Shown piece after piece: positions 48,381 to 58,048 of a DNA stretch of 64,000 nt. The stretch is from Okeania sp. KiyG1 (GTDB lineage Bacteria > Cyanobacteriota > Cyanobacteriia > Cyanobacteriales > Microcoleaceae), in contig NZ_BLZO01000011.1 in the NCBI RefSeq assembly GCF_014132355.1, forward strand, positions 99,315 to 163,314, written 5' to 3'. A program made the position numbers and the translations under genes. Position 1 is the stretch's first letter, and the number at the start of each line of letters is the position of its first letter. The notes beneath the pieces were generated by a model that was given only the letters and a program-made list of their open reading frames with translations, was not told the DNA's origin and ran no database searches.

Positions 48381-48855
48381 AGTTTTTTCTTGCTAATTGA
48401 TAGGGTGTACAAAGTATTGGTAATTCATAGCCAAAGTTAGTGCTAATTTCAGATAATTTTCTCTGGATTTCAGGGTTAGCAATATGGCGACAATTCCATG
48501 TTAAAACATAGTCTAAATTATAAACAGTTGCTAGGGCAATATGCAAAGCATCATCACTAGCTTTAGGGGGAAGATTCGTTTTTTGGAGAAACTGTTGAGT
48601 CAAGTCTGTGACAGCTTCATTATCCAAGAGAAAGGGAAGGTCTGTAATAACCTCTATTCTCTTTTGAGCCATTTCTGGATCGCCTTTTGCTATCTCATTG
48701 AATACTGTCTCAGAGACGTATATTTCAAAATTGCTTCGGCAATTGTCCCACCATTCTCTGGTTACTGTCATATTAGCAGCAACAATTAGATTTTGGCTTG
48801 GTCTGGCGGTCAAATAGCCAATAACACTTGTTTCCAAATATAAAGTTTTACTCAT
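48367..48855 (-). CDS. PIN-domain protein, VapC-like toxin
   Basis: A 162-residue protein. LYLETSVIGYLTARPSQNLI at the N-terminus, an acidic Glu in FNEIAKGD, and KASDDALHIALATVYNLDYV with LTWNCRHIANP hold the spaced acidic residues of PIN RNases. The first Asp of the fold is a Glu (LETS), as I recall for a cyanobacterial subfamily. Cytoplasmic RNase, perhaps toxic unless paired with the 67-residue product. Start ATG 48855. Confidence 0.8.
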   Translation of the reverse strand: MSKTLYLETSVIGYLTARPSQNLIVAANMTVTREWWDNCRSNFEIYVSETVFNEIAKGDPEMAQKRIEVITDLPFLLDNEAVTDLTQQFLQKTNLPPKASDDALHIALATVYNLDYVLTWNCRHIANPEIQRKLSEISTNFGYELPILCTPYQLARKNYDVT

Positions 48856-48957
48856 GGCTATTTATTTATTTTTGTTCAAATTTACTTTGCTCAAATTTGC
48901 TTATTAGGTTAACACAATTATATTTTATTCGATTATTTATTTCAGGAAAATAAGACA

Positions 48958-51900
48958 ATGAAACGAATTATTATTACTTCTTTAATCGGAATAACAACCC
49001 TGACTACAACTGCCCTAATACTGCCACTATTACCACAACGGAGTTACGCCCAAACTTCTGAATCTCAGGCAGAAAAGTTAGATCAACTGCTTAAAAAAGG
49101 ATGGGAACAGACTAATGATGGGAAATCTCTGGAGGCGATAAAAACATTTCAAAAGGCATTAGCTATTGCTAAAGAAATCCAAAACCAAGAAAAAGAGGCA
49201 TATGCACATTTTGGTCTAGTTAAGAATTATATTACCATGGGCAAGGTAGAAGAAGCGCTAAGACAATACGACCAATTTCTCTCTCCAAGACAAAAGCTGA
49301 TATTGACGAAACTGCTACAAGCTAATGAAGGTAAATCTCTGGAGACCATAGAAAGATTTCAACGGGCATTAACTTGGGCTAAAACATTCCCAGACCAAGA
49401 AAAAAAGGCAAAAGAGGCAGATGCAAGCCATCTTCTTGGTTTAATACTTGCAATAGATAAGCCAGAAGAAGCATTAAACTTCTATAACCAAGCTTTGATA
49501 ATTTATAGAGAATTTAGCGATCGCTCTGGGGAAGCTAATGCTCTAAGAGGTATTGGTGGAGTTTACAGTAATTTTGGCAAAAACCAAGAAGCATTAGACT
49601 TATATAACCAAGCTTTGACAATTGATAGGGAATTGGGTGATCGCTCTGGGGAAGCTGATACTCTAAGAGGTATTGGTGAAGTTTACAGTAATGTTAGAAA
49701 AACACAAGAAGCATTAGACTTATATAACCAAGCTTTGATAATTTATAGGGAATTGGGCGATCGCTTTAGAGAAGCTATTACTCTCCAAATGATTGGTGCA
49801 GTTTACTTCTTTCTCAATCAACCCGGAGAAGTATTAAAATATTACCAGCAAGTTTTATCCATCTGGCGGGAATTGAAATATCCCTTTGGAGAAGCTAATA
49901 TTCTAAGATCCATTGGTGCAGTTTACTTCTTTCTCAATCAACCACAAGAAGAATTAAAATATTACCAGCAAGCTTTATCCATCTGGCGGGAAATGGGCGA
50001 TCGCTTAGAGCAAGCTGATATTCTCAATGACATTGCTTCAGAGCAAGCTGATATTCTCAATGACATTGGTAGAATTTACTTGTCTCTCAATCAACCTCAA
50101 GAAGCATTAAAATCTTACCAACAAGCTTTATCCATCTGGCAGGAAATTGGCGATCGCTCTAAGGAAGCTGATACTGTCAATAATATCGCTAATGTTTACA
50201 ACAGTATTGATGAATTGCAAGAGGCTTTAAAAAACTATGATCGAGCTTTATCTATTAGGCGGGAAATTGACGATCACTCTGGAGAAGCGAATGATCTCTA
50301 TGATATAGGTGTATTCTATTTCAACAGAAATAAATTTAAAGAAGCACTAAAGTATCTACACGAAGCATTAGCTATCTGGCAGGAAATTGGCGGTCGTTCT
50401 GAGGAAGCTAATCTTCTAGATGATATCGGTGGAGTTTATCTCACTATAAATAAACCTCAAGAGGCATTAAAATATTTTGAGCAAGCATTACTCGTCTCGC
50501 GGAAATTAGGCAATCGCCTTAAGCAGGCTGATATTATTCATAGCATTGGTGCAACCTACCTAATTGGCCTAAATAAACCTGAAAAAGCATTAGAATACCT
50601 AAATCAAGCTTTATCTTTATATCAGGAATTAGGCGATCGAAGTCGAGAAGCTAACACTATTCATAGCATTGGTATGACTTACCTAATTGGTCTAAATAAA
50701 CCAGAAAAAGCATTAGAATACCTAGAGCAAGCTTTATCGTTACATAAAGAATTAAGCGGTCACCAAGGAAAAGCTAATATTATCAATACCATTGGTTTAG
50801 CTTATGGTAAAATGAGTAAATTTGAAGAGGCATTAAAATATTTTGAGCAAGCTTTATCCATCAGGCAGGAAGTAGGCGATCGCAAAGGAGAAGCCAATAC
50901 TATCAATAATATAGGTTGGGTTTACGCTATAATGAGTAAACCGGAAGAGGCGTTAAAATATTTTGAGCAAGCATTACCCATCTGGCAGGAAGTAGGCGAT
51001 CGCAAAGAAGAAGCTAATGATCTTAATAACATTGGTGGAGTTTACAGGGAAATGGGTAAATTTGAAAAAGCATTAGAATACCACCAGCAAGCTTTATTCA
51101 TTAGTCAAGAAGTAGGTGACATCCGGAAGCAAACTGTTACTCTCAATAACATTGGTGGAGTTTACAGGGAAATGGGTAGATTTGAAAAAGCATTAGAATA
51201 CCACCAGCAAGCTTTACTCATTAGTCAAGAAGTAGGCGATCGCTTAGAGGAAGCTGCTACTCGCAGTCAAATTGGTCTTGTTTACCGAAATACTAAACAA
51301 CCAAAGAAAGCCATAGAATCTTTCCAAGAGTCATTAACAATAATCCTAGAAATACGAGCAGACCTAAAAAAACAACACCGGAAAGCTTTTATTGAAAATA
51401 AGCAAGGTCTAGCGATCGCCCTTATCAATCTCCTCATTGACGAAAATCAACCTGATGAAGCATTGAAATGGTATAGCCTTGCTACCACATTTGAACTTGC
51501 TGACTACACTCGCCTTATTGATGCTAAAGTAAAAGACCAAGAAGTACAAAAACTCATCGATCGATGGAATCAAAACTATCAAACCTTACAAATTCTTTAT
51601 GGCAGAGCAGAAGGTAAATGGAGTCTCCCACTTCCCCAACCACTCAACCGACGACAACCAGAAAAAAATCAACTTCTTTCAAAATCTTCTCTAGAGATAT
51701 ATAATGTATCAAGTACCCAACTTTCCCAACAACTCAACCAGTTACAAGTAGAAACTAACCAACTCGCTGCCAACATTACCAATAAATATCCAGAAGTTGC
51801 CGAGCTTTTTGAATTCAAACCCGAAGACATCGACAAACTCAAAGCCAATATTCCACCGGATACCGTTGTTATTCAACCTGCTATTTTAACTGGCGTTGCA

Positions 51901-52869
51901 GGTATTCCCGATAGCATAGCCATATTCCTTGTCACCAGAGACAAACCCACCATAGTCAAAAAAGTACCCATCGATGCCAAAGAATTCGATCGCCTTCTCA
52001 CCGAATATCGCGCCCAACTAGAAAACCCCAACGCTGATGACTACGACCTTAACCAAGAAAAACTCTACGACTATCTCATTCGTCCCATGGAAACAGAAAT
52101 AACAGCTTATTCTCCCAAACAACTCGCCATTATTGCCACGGGAAAACTCCGCTATATTCCCTTTGAAACCCTCTACGACAAAGAAACTGACCAATACCTA
52201 ATTGCCAAATACCCTATCCACAACCTCACCCGCATCTCCGCCACCAGAAAACAGCATTCCAAAACCACCAATTCGCCCACAGTATTAGCATTTGGCAATC
52301 CCACTCCTACAAAGATAGACCTCCCTGGAGCAGAAATAGAAGCCAAAAGTATCGTAGAAAAGTTATCAGGCAAACACTTAATTCAGGAAAAGGCAACCCT
52401 CGCCAGTTTCAAAACAGAATCTTCGGGTTTTCCCTTAGTGCACCTCGCTACTCACGGTTGCTTTCAAAAAGAAGGTTGCCCTGGTGTCGGTTTAGAGGAA
52501 AATACTATTCTGTTTGCCAACAGAGAAACTTTTAATATTGCCGATGCTGCACTTTTAGGATTGGAAAATACAGACTTAATTGTGTTGAGTGCTTGCCAAA
52601 CTGCCATGAAAGCAGACTCCAACGGTGAAGAAATAGCGGGAGTTGCCTATTTATTTGAGCGTGCGGGTGCTGATGCAGTTATTGCTAGTTTATGGAATGC
52701 GGAGGATGGGATAACGAAGGATATTATGGTGAATTTTTATGAGAATGTGAAGGAAGGAATGACGAAGGTTGAGGCGTTGCGGCAGGCAAAGTTAGGTTAT
52801 GTTAGGGATAATATTCATCCGTTTTATTGGTCGCCTTTGATTTTAATTGGTGACGGGAGTGCATTTTAA
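48958..52869 (+). CDS. Secreted TPR-CHAT protein (1303 aa)
   Basis: A signal peptide (ITSLIGITTLTTTALILPLL, likely AYA/Q cut near 31) is followed by about 19 forty-residue TPR units (GDRSGEADTLRGIGEVYSNV type) to ~residue 830, a coiled linker, then a CHAT domain ~1000-1303. It has the caspase-like dyad His1166 in LVHLATHGCF and Cys1213 in VLSACQT, followed by GAVAYLFxRAGA-like and YWSPLILIGDGS motifs. Secreted TPR-CHAT proteins are abundant in filamentous cyanobacteria; some are peptidases. TPR units are near-repeats at DNA level, and one 12-codon unit (QADILNDI) is duplicated in tandem near residue 355. Confidence 0.93.
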   Translation: MKRIIITSLIGITTLTTTALILPLLPQRSYAQTSESQAEKLDQLLKKGWEQTNDGKSLEAIKTFQKALAIAKEIQNQEKEAYAHFGLVKNYITMGKVEEALRQYDQFLSPRQKLILTKLLQANEGKSLETIERFQRALTWAKTFPDQEKKAKEADASHLLGLILAIDKPEEALNFYNQALIIYREFSDRSGEANALRGIGGVYSNFGKNQEALDLYNQALTIDRELGDRSGEADTLRGIGEVYSNVRKTQEALDLYNQALIIYRELGDRFREAITLQMIGAVYFFLNQPGEVLKYYQQVLSIWRELKYPFGEANILRSIGAVYFFLNQPQEELKYYQQALSIWREMGDRLEQADILNDIASEQADILNDIGRIYLSLNQPQEALKSYQQALSIWQEIGDRSKEADTVNNIANVYNSIDELQEALKNYDRALSIRREIDDHSGEANDLYDIGVFYFNRNKFKEALKYLHEALAIWQEIGGRSEEANLLDDIGGVYLTINKPQEALKYFEQALLVSRKLGNRLKQADIIHSIGATYLIGLNKPEKALEYLNQALSLYQELGDRSREANTIHSIGMTYLIGLNKPEKALEYLEQALSLHKELSGHQGKANIINTIGLAYGKMSKFEEALKYFEQALSIRQEVGDRKGEANTINNIGWVYAIMSKPEEALKYFEQALPIWQEVGDRKEEANDLNNIGGVYREMGKFEKALEYHQQALFISQEVGDIRKQTVTLNNIGGVYREMGRFEKALEYHQQALLISQEVGDRLEEAATRSQIGLVYRNTKQPKKAIESFQESLTIILEIRADLKKQHRKAFIENKQGLAIALINLLIDENQPDEALKWYSLATTFELADYTRLIDAKVKDQEVQKLIDRWNQNYQTLQILYGRAEGKWSLPLPQPLNRRQPEKNQLLSKSSLEIYNVSSTQLSQQLNQLQVETNQLAANITNKYPEVAELFEFKPEDIDKLKANIPPDTVVIQPAILTGVAGIPDSIAIFLVTRDKPTIVKKVPIDAKEFDRLLTEYRAQLENPNADDYDLNQEKLYDYLIRPMETEITAYSPKQLAIIATGKLRYIPFETLYDKETDQYLIAKYPIHNLTRISATRKQHSKTTNSPTVLAFGNPTPTKIDLPGAEIEAKSIVEKLSGKHLIQEKATLASFKTESSGFPLVHLATHGCFQKEGCPGVGLEENTILFANRETFNIADAALLGLENTDLIVLSACQTAMKADSNGEEIAGVAYLFERAGADAVIASLWNAEDGITKDIMVNFYENVKEGMTKVEALRQAKLGYVRDNIHPFYWSPLILIGDGSAF

Positions 52870-53103
52870 ACTTCGGTTAGAAGTCAGGTAGTAGGGGCGA
52901 ATGGCATTCGCCCTTACAAGAGTCAGGAGTCAGGAGTAGGAGCGTTAATTGAAGTCAGAAGTTAGAAGTCAGAAGTAGGACTGATAACTGATAACTGATA
53001 ACTGATAACTGAAATGACTCCCTGTCCCCTATAGACAAAATATAAAAATTAATGTAAACTTAATGTTTTTACCAACAGAGTTAACATCAGCGGAAAATCA
53101 ACT
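52870..53103. repeat. Palindrome and heptamers after the CHAT gene
   Basis: GTAGGGGCGAATGGCATTCG then CCCTTAC (52893-52918), AGGAGTCAGGAGTAGGAG units, TTAGAAGTCAGAAGTAGG and four GATAACT units at 52981-53012. Confidence 0.65.
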
Positions 53104-54099
53104 ATGAAAGCAGTTGTAATGACATCACCAGGGGCACCGGAAGTTTTACAAGTACAACAAGTTGCAGACCCTGTAATTGAAAATGACCGAGAAATATTAG
53201 TGCGTTTAAAAGCTGCTGGAGTAAATCCTATTGATACAAAATTACGCACTCGTGGCACTTTTTTCCCAGACCAAAAACCTGCTATTTTAGGATGTGATGG
53301 TGCAGGTATTATAGCAGAAGTTGGTAAAAATGTTGAAAATTTTAAAGTGGGAGATGAGGTTTATTTTTGTCATAGTGGCATCGGAGCAACTCCTGGAAAT
53401 TATGCTGAATTGACTGTTGTTGATGAAAGATTTGTGGCAAAAAAACCTACTTCTTTAACCTTTGTTGAAGCTGCTGCTGCACCTTTGGTTTTAATTACTG
53501 CTTGGGAATCTTTGTATGACAGAGGAAAATTAGAAGCTGGCAGAAAAGTGTTAATTCATGGTGGTGCTGGTGGGGTTGGTCATGTGGCGATACAGTTGGC
53601 AAAGTTACAAGAAACTGAGGTTGCTAGTACTATTAGTTCAGAAGAAAAAGCAAATTTTGTCAAAAGTTTAGGTGCAGATTTAGCGATTTTTAAGAATACA
53701 GATTTTGTGCAGGCGGTGTTAGATTGGACGAATGGAGAAGGGGTAGATTTAGCTTTTGATACTATTGGTGGAAAGGTTTTTTATGATACTATTCCAGCAG
53801 TGAAAATTTATGGCGATTTAGTAACAATTTTAGAACCAGATACTAACTTAGGAAATTTGAAAGTTGCGAGGCAAAGAAATCTGCGAATAGGGTTGGAATT
53901 AATGTTAACTCCAATGATGAAAGGTTTGATGGAAGCTCAAGTAGACCAAGCTAATATTTTGCAACAATGTGGGCGGTTATTTGACCAAGGAAAATTAAAG
54001 ATTCATGTGAATAAAACATTTGCTTTAGATGATGCAATAGAAGCACATCGAATGTTGGAAGCAGGGTCGATGCTTGGTAAGATTGTTTTGACTATTTAA
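53104..54099 (+). CDS. Zinc-independent MDR oxidoreductase, quinone-oxidoreductase-like
   Basis: A 331-residue protein. N-terminal GroES-like part (LKAAGVNPIDTKLRTRG, GCDGAGIIAEVGKNVENFKV); cofactor fold with VLIHGGAGGVGHVAIQLAKL near 152-171. The A/GxxGxxG motif suggests NADPH. The zinc-ligand cysteines of classical alcohol dehydrogenases are missing. Fits QOR/crotonyl-type MDR enzymes; substrate not known. Confidence 0.88.
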   Translation: MKAVVMTSPGAPEVLQVQQVADPVIENDREILVRLKAAGVNPIDTKLRTRGTFFPDQKPAILGCDGAGIIAEVGKNVENFKVGDEVYFCHSGIGATPGNYAELTVVDERFVAKKPTSLTFVEAAAAPLVLITAWESLYDRGKLEAGRKVLIHGGAGGVGHVAIQLAKLQETEVASTISSEEKANFVKSLGADLAIFKNTDFVQAVLDWTNGEGVDLAFDTIGGKVFYDTIPAVKIYGDLVTILEPDTNLGNLKVARQRNLRIGLELMLTPMMKGLMEAQVDQANILQQCGRLFDQGKLKIHVNKTFALDDAIEAHRMLEAGSMLGKIVLTI

Positions 54100-54174
54100 T
54101 TTAATAGGGAGTAGGGAGTAGGGAGTAGGGAGTAGGGGGAAATTTGATAGATTCTCAAGTATAATTAATTGATA

Positions 54175-54267
54175 ACAGAACTTACGCATAGACTCTACAT
54201 ATAGCGAGGGCGAATGCCATTCGCCCCTACAGATTGTGTATTATTTGATATTTTGCGTAAGTCCTGT
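54175..54267 (+). repeat. MITE-like family C copy
   Basis: ACAGAACTTACGCA at the left and TGCGTAAGTCCTGT at the right, inverted with one mismatch; the 93-bp element contains GGGCGAATGCCATTCGCCC, a perfect hairpin, in its middle. The palindrome appears nested in the element. Confidence 0.78.
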
Positions 54268-55044
54268 GATCAGAAAATTAATATTTACGTCTAATTCATG
54301 AGACTTGATATTAAATTTAAGATAAACAAAGACAAAATATCTGCTACTAAAACTGTCTGAATATTATCTAAGTTTTAGAGTTATTTTTGATTTGATTGAG
54401 AATAATTTTAATTATTAAATGGCAAGTTTTATTGGAAATTGAAAGGTTTCAAGAATTTAGAATTTAGAATGCGCGAATTTAGAATTACCTCTCCTTGAAA
54501 AGAAGAGGATTGGGTTAAAAGAAATTTTTTTCTTTTTTCTCGATGAATGGAGAGGCTCTATACCTTAATTTTTTCGTAATTTCAGTTATTAGTTATCAGT
54601 TAGCCTCCTATCGGAGGAACTGCGTTATCAGTTAACAGTACTTTCTGGTGTAGGGAAGCTTGAAAATACGGAATTTTCTTTTCTTTATCCCCTTGAAAAG
54701 GGAGGCTTGAAACCTAATTTTCTGGTCAATAGTTAAGGCTGACTCAAAAAATAGCTAAATATAACCAATACTAATTTATCTGATTGTTTTTTATAATAGC
54801 ACAGCAAAATAATTTTAACTTTATCCATAGCATATTTGCATAATTCTCCATCATTAACTAATTTATAAGTCAATTCAGAGTTTATAAATTATAGCAACTG
54901 CCATTACTATTAGAATTTATGGAATATCTCAAACAACGAAATATCAACCTTCTTCCTTCTTCCTTTTTCCTTCTTTCTTCTTCCTTCTTACTTGCTACTT
55001 TTTTAAACGTCGCTAGATTAGAAAAATATTGTTGCTAAATAGCG
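54268..55044. repeat. Repeat-rich spacer (family B-like and CCTTGAAAAGGG units)
   Basis: 54450-54570 holds an AATTTAGAATTTAGAAT run, ACCTCTCCTTGAAAAG and a decayed family B. 54571-54715 holds TTATTAGTTATCAG units, a palindromic insertion and TATCCCCTTGAAAAGGGAGG. TTCCTTCTTCC repeats lie at 54952-54992. No gene. Confidence 0.55.
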
Positions 55045-55050
55045 TATAAT
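55045..55050 (+). promoter_or_regulatory. Candidate -10 box of the cyclophilin gene
   Basis: TATAAT lies 32 bp before the ATG, with GAGGAGA as ribosome site. TTGTTG is too close to be its -35. Confidence 0.4.
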
Positions 55051-55082
55051 GTCACAAATTAACTTGAGGAGAAATTCCAAAC

Positions 55083-55502
55083 ATGACACGAGCTATCATG
55101 GAAACTGAGAAGGGAACCATTAATCTAGAATTATTTGATAATGATGCCCCAAATACTGTGAAAAATTTTGTCGAACTAAGTGAGAAAGGATTTTATGATG
55201 GCTTAAATTTTCATCGTGTTATTCCTAATTTTATGATTCAAGGTGGTTGTCCTCAAGGTACAGGAACAGGTGGCCCTGGTTATAAAATTAAATGTGAAAT
55301 TAATAATAATAAACATTTGGCCGGAACTTTATCAATGGCTCATGCTGGTCGCGATACAGGTGGTAGTCAATTCTTTATTTGTCACTCTCCCCAACCTCAT
55401 TTAGATGGTGTTCATACAACTTTTGGGAAAACAGAGAATATGGAAGTTGTAAATGCTATTCGTCAGGGAGATAAAATTCTTTCTGTGAAGATAGAGAAGT
55501 AA
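55083..55502 (+). CDS. Cyclophilin-type peptidyl-prolyl isomerase
   Basis: A 139-residue single cyclophilin domain. [20 protein letters not shown] holds the catalytic Arg, and [19 protein letters not shown] follow in order. No signal peptide, so cytoplasmic. It is slightly shorter than E. coli PpiB. It catalyses cis-trans isomerisation of Xaa-Pro bonds. ATG 55083 with GAGGAGA upstream. Monocistronic: a hairpin follows. Confidence 0.94.
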   Translation: MTRAIMETEKGTINLELFDNDAPNTVKNFVELSEKGFYDGLNFHRVIPNFMIQGGCPQGTGTGGPGYKIKCEINNNKHLAGTLSMAHAGRDTGGSQFFICHSPQPHLDGVHTTFGKTENMEVVNAIRQGDKILSVKIEK

Positions 55503-55538
55503 TTTTTTCGGAGTAGTAAAAAAAGGTAAAAGCAGAGC

Positions 55539-55595
55539 AAACCGGGTTTATTAAATACCTCAAATACTAATATCTACCTCCCATAAACCCGGTTT
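55539..55595 (+). terminator. Long inverted repeat after the cyclophilin gene
   Basis: AAACCGGGTTTAT (55539-55551) is perfectly inverted as ATAAACCCGGTTT (55583-55595), a 13-bp stem with a 31-nt loop. No T-run, so it is a candidate 3' stabiliser or weak terminator. Confidence 0.55.
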
Positions 55596-55599
55596 ATTA

Positions 55600-55862
55600 T
55601 TACCGAAAAATAGTGATTTAAAGCCTCTCCTTTTAAGGGGATAAAAAAAGAATATTCCTTATGTCAAGCCTCTTGCTTGACCTTTGTCATGCTGCGCAAA
55701 CAGCTAGACTGATAACTGAAATGACACTCCAAAGTCAAAAAAGTAAAAGTAGTCATTTATCAGCTTTTAGTTATTAGTTATTAACTCATTTGTTGGCTTA
55801 ATTTATAAAAAAAGCTGTTTGCGTAGCATTCCGCACCGAAGAGCTGAATGCTTACTTTATAT
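55600..55862. repeat. Inverse CCTTTTAAGGGG unit and palindromes
   Basis: AAGCCTCTCCTTTTAAGGGG then AATATTCCTTATGTCAAGCC, inverse of the unit at 8500-8600. Also CATGCTGCGCAAACAG and GCTGTTTGCGTAGCATTCCG, both from the GCAAACAG palindrome family. Confidence 0.55.
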
Positions 55863-56315
55863 TTAGTAAAATTTCCTTTGCCACAAAGGAACTGCTTTAT
55901 ACCAACCTAATGATGGTATATCTTTGATAACTTCAAGACAATTTTTCCTAGAATCTATAGGAGCATCAACGGAAAAATAAAGAGTATCAAGGTCTCCGTA
56001 CTTTTGAAAAGAGTTAGTAATAAAAGTAGATTTTCGACGATCTATATGCCTATCTAAATATTCAGAATAAGATGCTGGAGACCACCCACATTCTTCTAAC
56101 TCTTTATTCGTATCTCCTCGCAGGATATGATGACCCAGAAAAAGAACCATTAAATAAGAAAATCTTTCGATACTTCCATCACGACTTACCAAATTAATCT
56201 CCATATATTGGCCGGGTAAAGGTATGGGTTCAGCTAAATCCCGACAATAACCTAAGTTTTCACACTTAACTTCATCACTGAGCAAAGAACAATCTAAATT
56301 AATAGGACATTCCAT
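55863..56315 (-). CDS. Hypothetical protein with Cys-rich N-terminus
   Basis: A 150-residue protein. Four cysteines lie in the first 24 residues (MECPINLDCSLL, VKCENLGYCRDL), possibly a metal site. The rest has GQYMEINLVSRDGSIERFSY, a GHHILRGDTNKELEECGWSP loop and KAVPLWQRKFY. No membrane segment. Family not recognised. Divergent from the EAD1 gene with 192 bp between. Confidence 0.6.
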   Translation of the reverse strand: MECPINLDCSLLSDEVKCENLGYCRDLAEPIPLPGQYMEINLVSRDGSIERFSYLMVLFLGHHILRGDTNKELEECGWSPASYSEYLDRHIDRRKSTFITNSFQKYGDLDTLYFSVDAPIDSRKNCLEVIKDIPSLGWYKAVPLWQRKFY

Positions 56316-56507
56316 AGATATAAATTAAAAAATAGAATTAAAAGTGTATTTTTATAAGTAAAACTATTAATATTCTCAGTAGGTCATTTCAGTTATCAAT
56401 TATCAGTACCTCCTATTGAAGCATACTGAGAATTTTTCATAGCCACTTACTTAATTTTTTACTTAAAAATAAAGTCAAAGTCAAGTTAATCTGAGACAAA
56501 AATACTT

Positions 56508-56876
56508 ATGAAACTAACAGGTAAACAACATAAGCAATTGCGGGAAGCTATACAAAGTGCTTTTCCTTTTGAAGGAGATTTTAAAATGATGCTTCTAGAG
56601 GAAATGGAAGTGTCTCTTGACAATATTGTTGGTGGGGGAAATTATAATCAAATTGTGAGTAATTTGATTACTCAGCTTGAGCCACAAAATAAAATATTAG
56701 AACTTATTGAAGCAGCACTTATAAATGTTCCTAATAATCAAGAATTGCTTAATTGTAAGCAGCAATTTATTCAACAAACAGAACCAATAAATATCCCCAT
56801 TCAAGCAAAACTTCTAGATGTTCCGGATAATCAAAAATTACTTAGACTTAATAAATTTATATATAATTCAACCTAG
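56508..56876 (+). CDS. EAD1 (effector-associated domain 1) protein, truncated
   Basis: A 122-residue protein. Residues 1-80 match EAD1: MKLTGKQHKQLREAIQSAFP, EGDFKMMLLEEMEVSLDNIV, GGGNYNQIVSNLITQLEPQN and a helix ILELIEAALINVPNNQELL. EAD1 domains are small death-like adaptors at the N-terminus of proteases, NTPases and other effectors in bacterial conflict systems. Here no effector domain follows: the frame stops soon after, and traces of a continuation lie at 56877-57048. ATG 56508 has no strong ribosome site. Confidence 0.75.
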   Translation: MKLTGKQHKQLREAIQSAFPFEGDFKMMLLEEMEVSLDNIVGGGNYNQIVSNLITQLEPQNKILELIEAALINVPNNQELLNCKQQFIQQTEPINIPIQAKLLDVPDNQKLLRLNKFIYNST

Positions 56877-57048
56877 TTATAGTAGAAATTATGGCAACTT
56901 TGGTTCTCCCATTAACTGGTCAGAATTAGAGAGCGATCGCCAACTTGAAGGTTTGTTCAGGCCAGAAGCAAACTTGTTAGATGTTGGTTTTTTGAAGTGT
57001 AACGATCAGGCTGCTCCCCCCAAGTTTAAAACTGCCCTTCTTCCTTAA
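56877..57048 (+). pseudogene. Frameshifted continuation of the EAD1 gene
   Basis: In another frame: NYGNFGSPINWSELESDRQL, EGLFRPEANLLDVGFLKCND and stop at 57048. From memory, the ExFLxPExxLLDVGFL string resembles the segment joining EAD1 to a trypsin-like protease domain; the protease itself is missing. The 3' end overlaps that of the methyltransferase gene at 57045 by 4 bp. Confidence 0.45.
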
Positions 57049-57968
57049 AATAACCAAGAGTCAAAATAATTAGCAGGTGAAGCAGTATCCTGGAGAATTG
57101 AAACTTGGTCTAAGTTTAAATTTGATAATTCATCAATCATTTTTATTTCATTTGCTCTGTCAACTAAGGGAAAAGAAAATTGATGATAATCTTGAAGAAG
57201 TTTAGCTTTTTCTCTAATTTCTGCTTTATTTATAGGATAACTGCGAGTACCAATAATAATTGTATTTTTGCCGCTAGTATGACAGATATAAATATAAGGA
57301 AAGACTGTTTTAATAGTTTTGATATACTCTGCTTCAAAGTCATTACTATTTAATGTATTTACGACTATAACCCCGGATTTTGATAGATGGCGATCGCACA
57401 ACTCATAAAATTCTTTAGTAGCTAAATTATAAGACATATAACCATTACCAAAAGCTACATCAATCATGATAATATCATACAGATTCTCCTGAGTTTGTTG
57501 CTCTAAATATTCCCTACCATCCTGAATTTTCACCTTTAATCTGTCATTTAATTCTACCCCAAAAAATTTCTGAGCTATTGACAATATACTCGCATCAACC
57601 TCTGCACATTCAATTATTGTATCTGGAAAATAATGGTGAAAAGCTTGAGGAATACTTCCCCCTCCAAAACCTGCTATATAAATTTTTTGTGGTTGACTAT
57701 TCCAGACTAAAGCTAACATCATTGCTTGAGTATAAGGAAAAATTAAATATATTGGATTATTCAAATTAAGTATAGATTGAACCCAATTCATTTTTAAAGT
57801 TACTTGCTCCACTAATACCAATTGAATGATGAATTGGATTTTTATAGTTAAAAAGTGTATGCCAGAAGGTTGAGAAAAAATTATTCCATCTGGTTGTTCG
57901 TGCAGCCAAGAAATTCTTTGCTGAATTGCTTCTAAATTTTTCGTTTGCCAATATTTTTGATTATTCAT
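57045..57968 (-). CDS. Spermidine-synthase-like methyltransferase-fold protein
   Basis: A 307-residue protein. The SAM-fold core has IYIAGFGGGSIPQAFHHYFP, ECAEVDASILSIAQKFFGV, KVKIQDGREYLEQQ and LYDIIMIDVAFGNGYMSYNL. GGGxxPxxxxxxxP, ExDxxxxxxAxxxF and the D(A/V)F lid are of spermidine synthase type; the catalytic Asp is kept (IDVAF). Several similar proteins of unknown substrate occur in cyanobacteria, so polyamine synthesis is not assured. Confidence 0.8.
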   Translation of the reverse strand: MNNQKYWQTKNLEAIQQRISWLHEQPDGIIFSQPSGIHFLTIKIQFIIQLVLVEQVTLKMNWVQSILNLNNPIYLIFPYTQAMMLALVWNSQPQKIYIAGFGGGSIPQAFHHYFPDTIIECAEVDASILSIAQKFFGVELNDRLKVKIQDGREYLEQQTQENLYDIIMIDVAFGNGYMSYNLATKEFYELCDRHLSKSGVIVVNTLNSNDFEAEYIKTIKTVFPYIYICHTSGKNTIIIGTRSYPINKAEIREKAKLLQDYHQFSFPLVDRANEIKMIDELSNLNLDQVSILQDTASPANYFDSWLF

Positions 57969-58048
57969 TGTAATAATCCTGCATTGTCATTATATTTGTT
58001 ACGAAAACAGTGGGAGCATCTTGCTCCCGTGCCAGGTATTCCTTTTTG

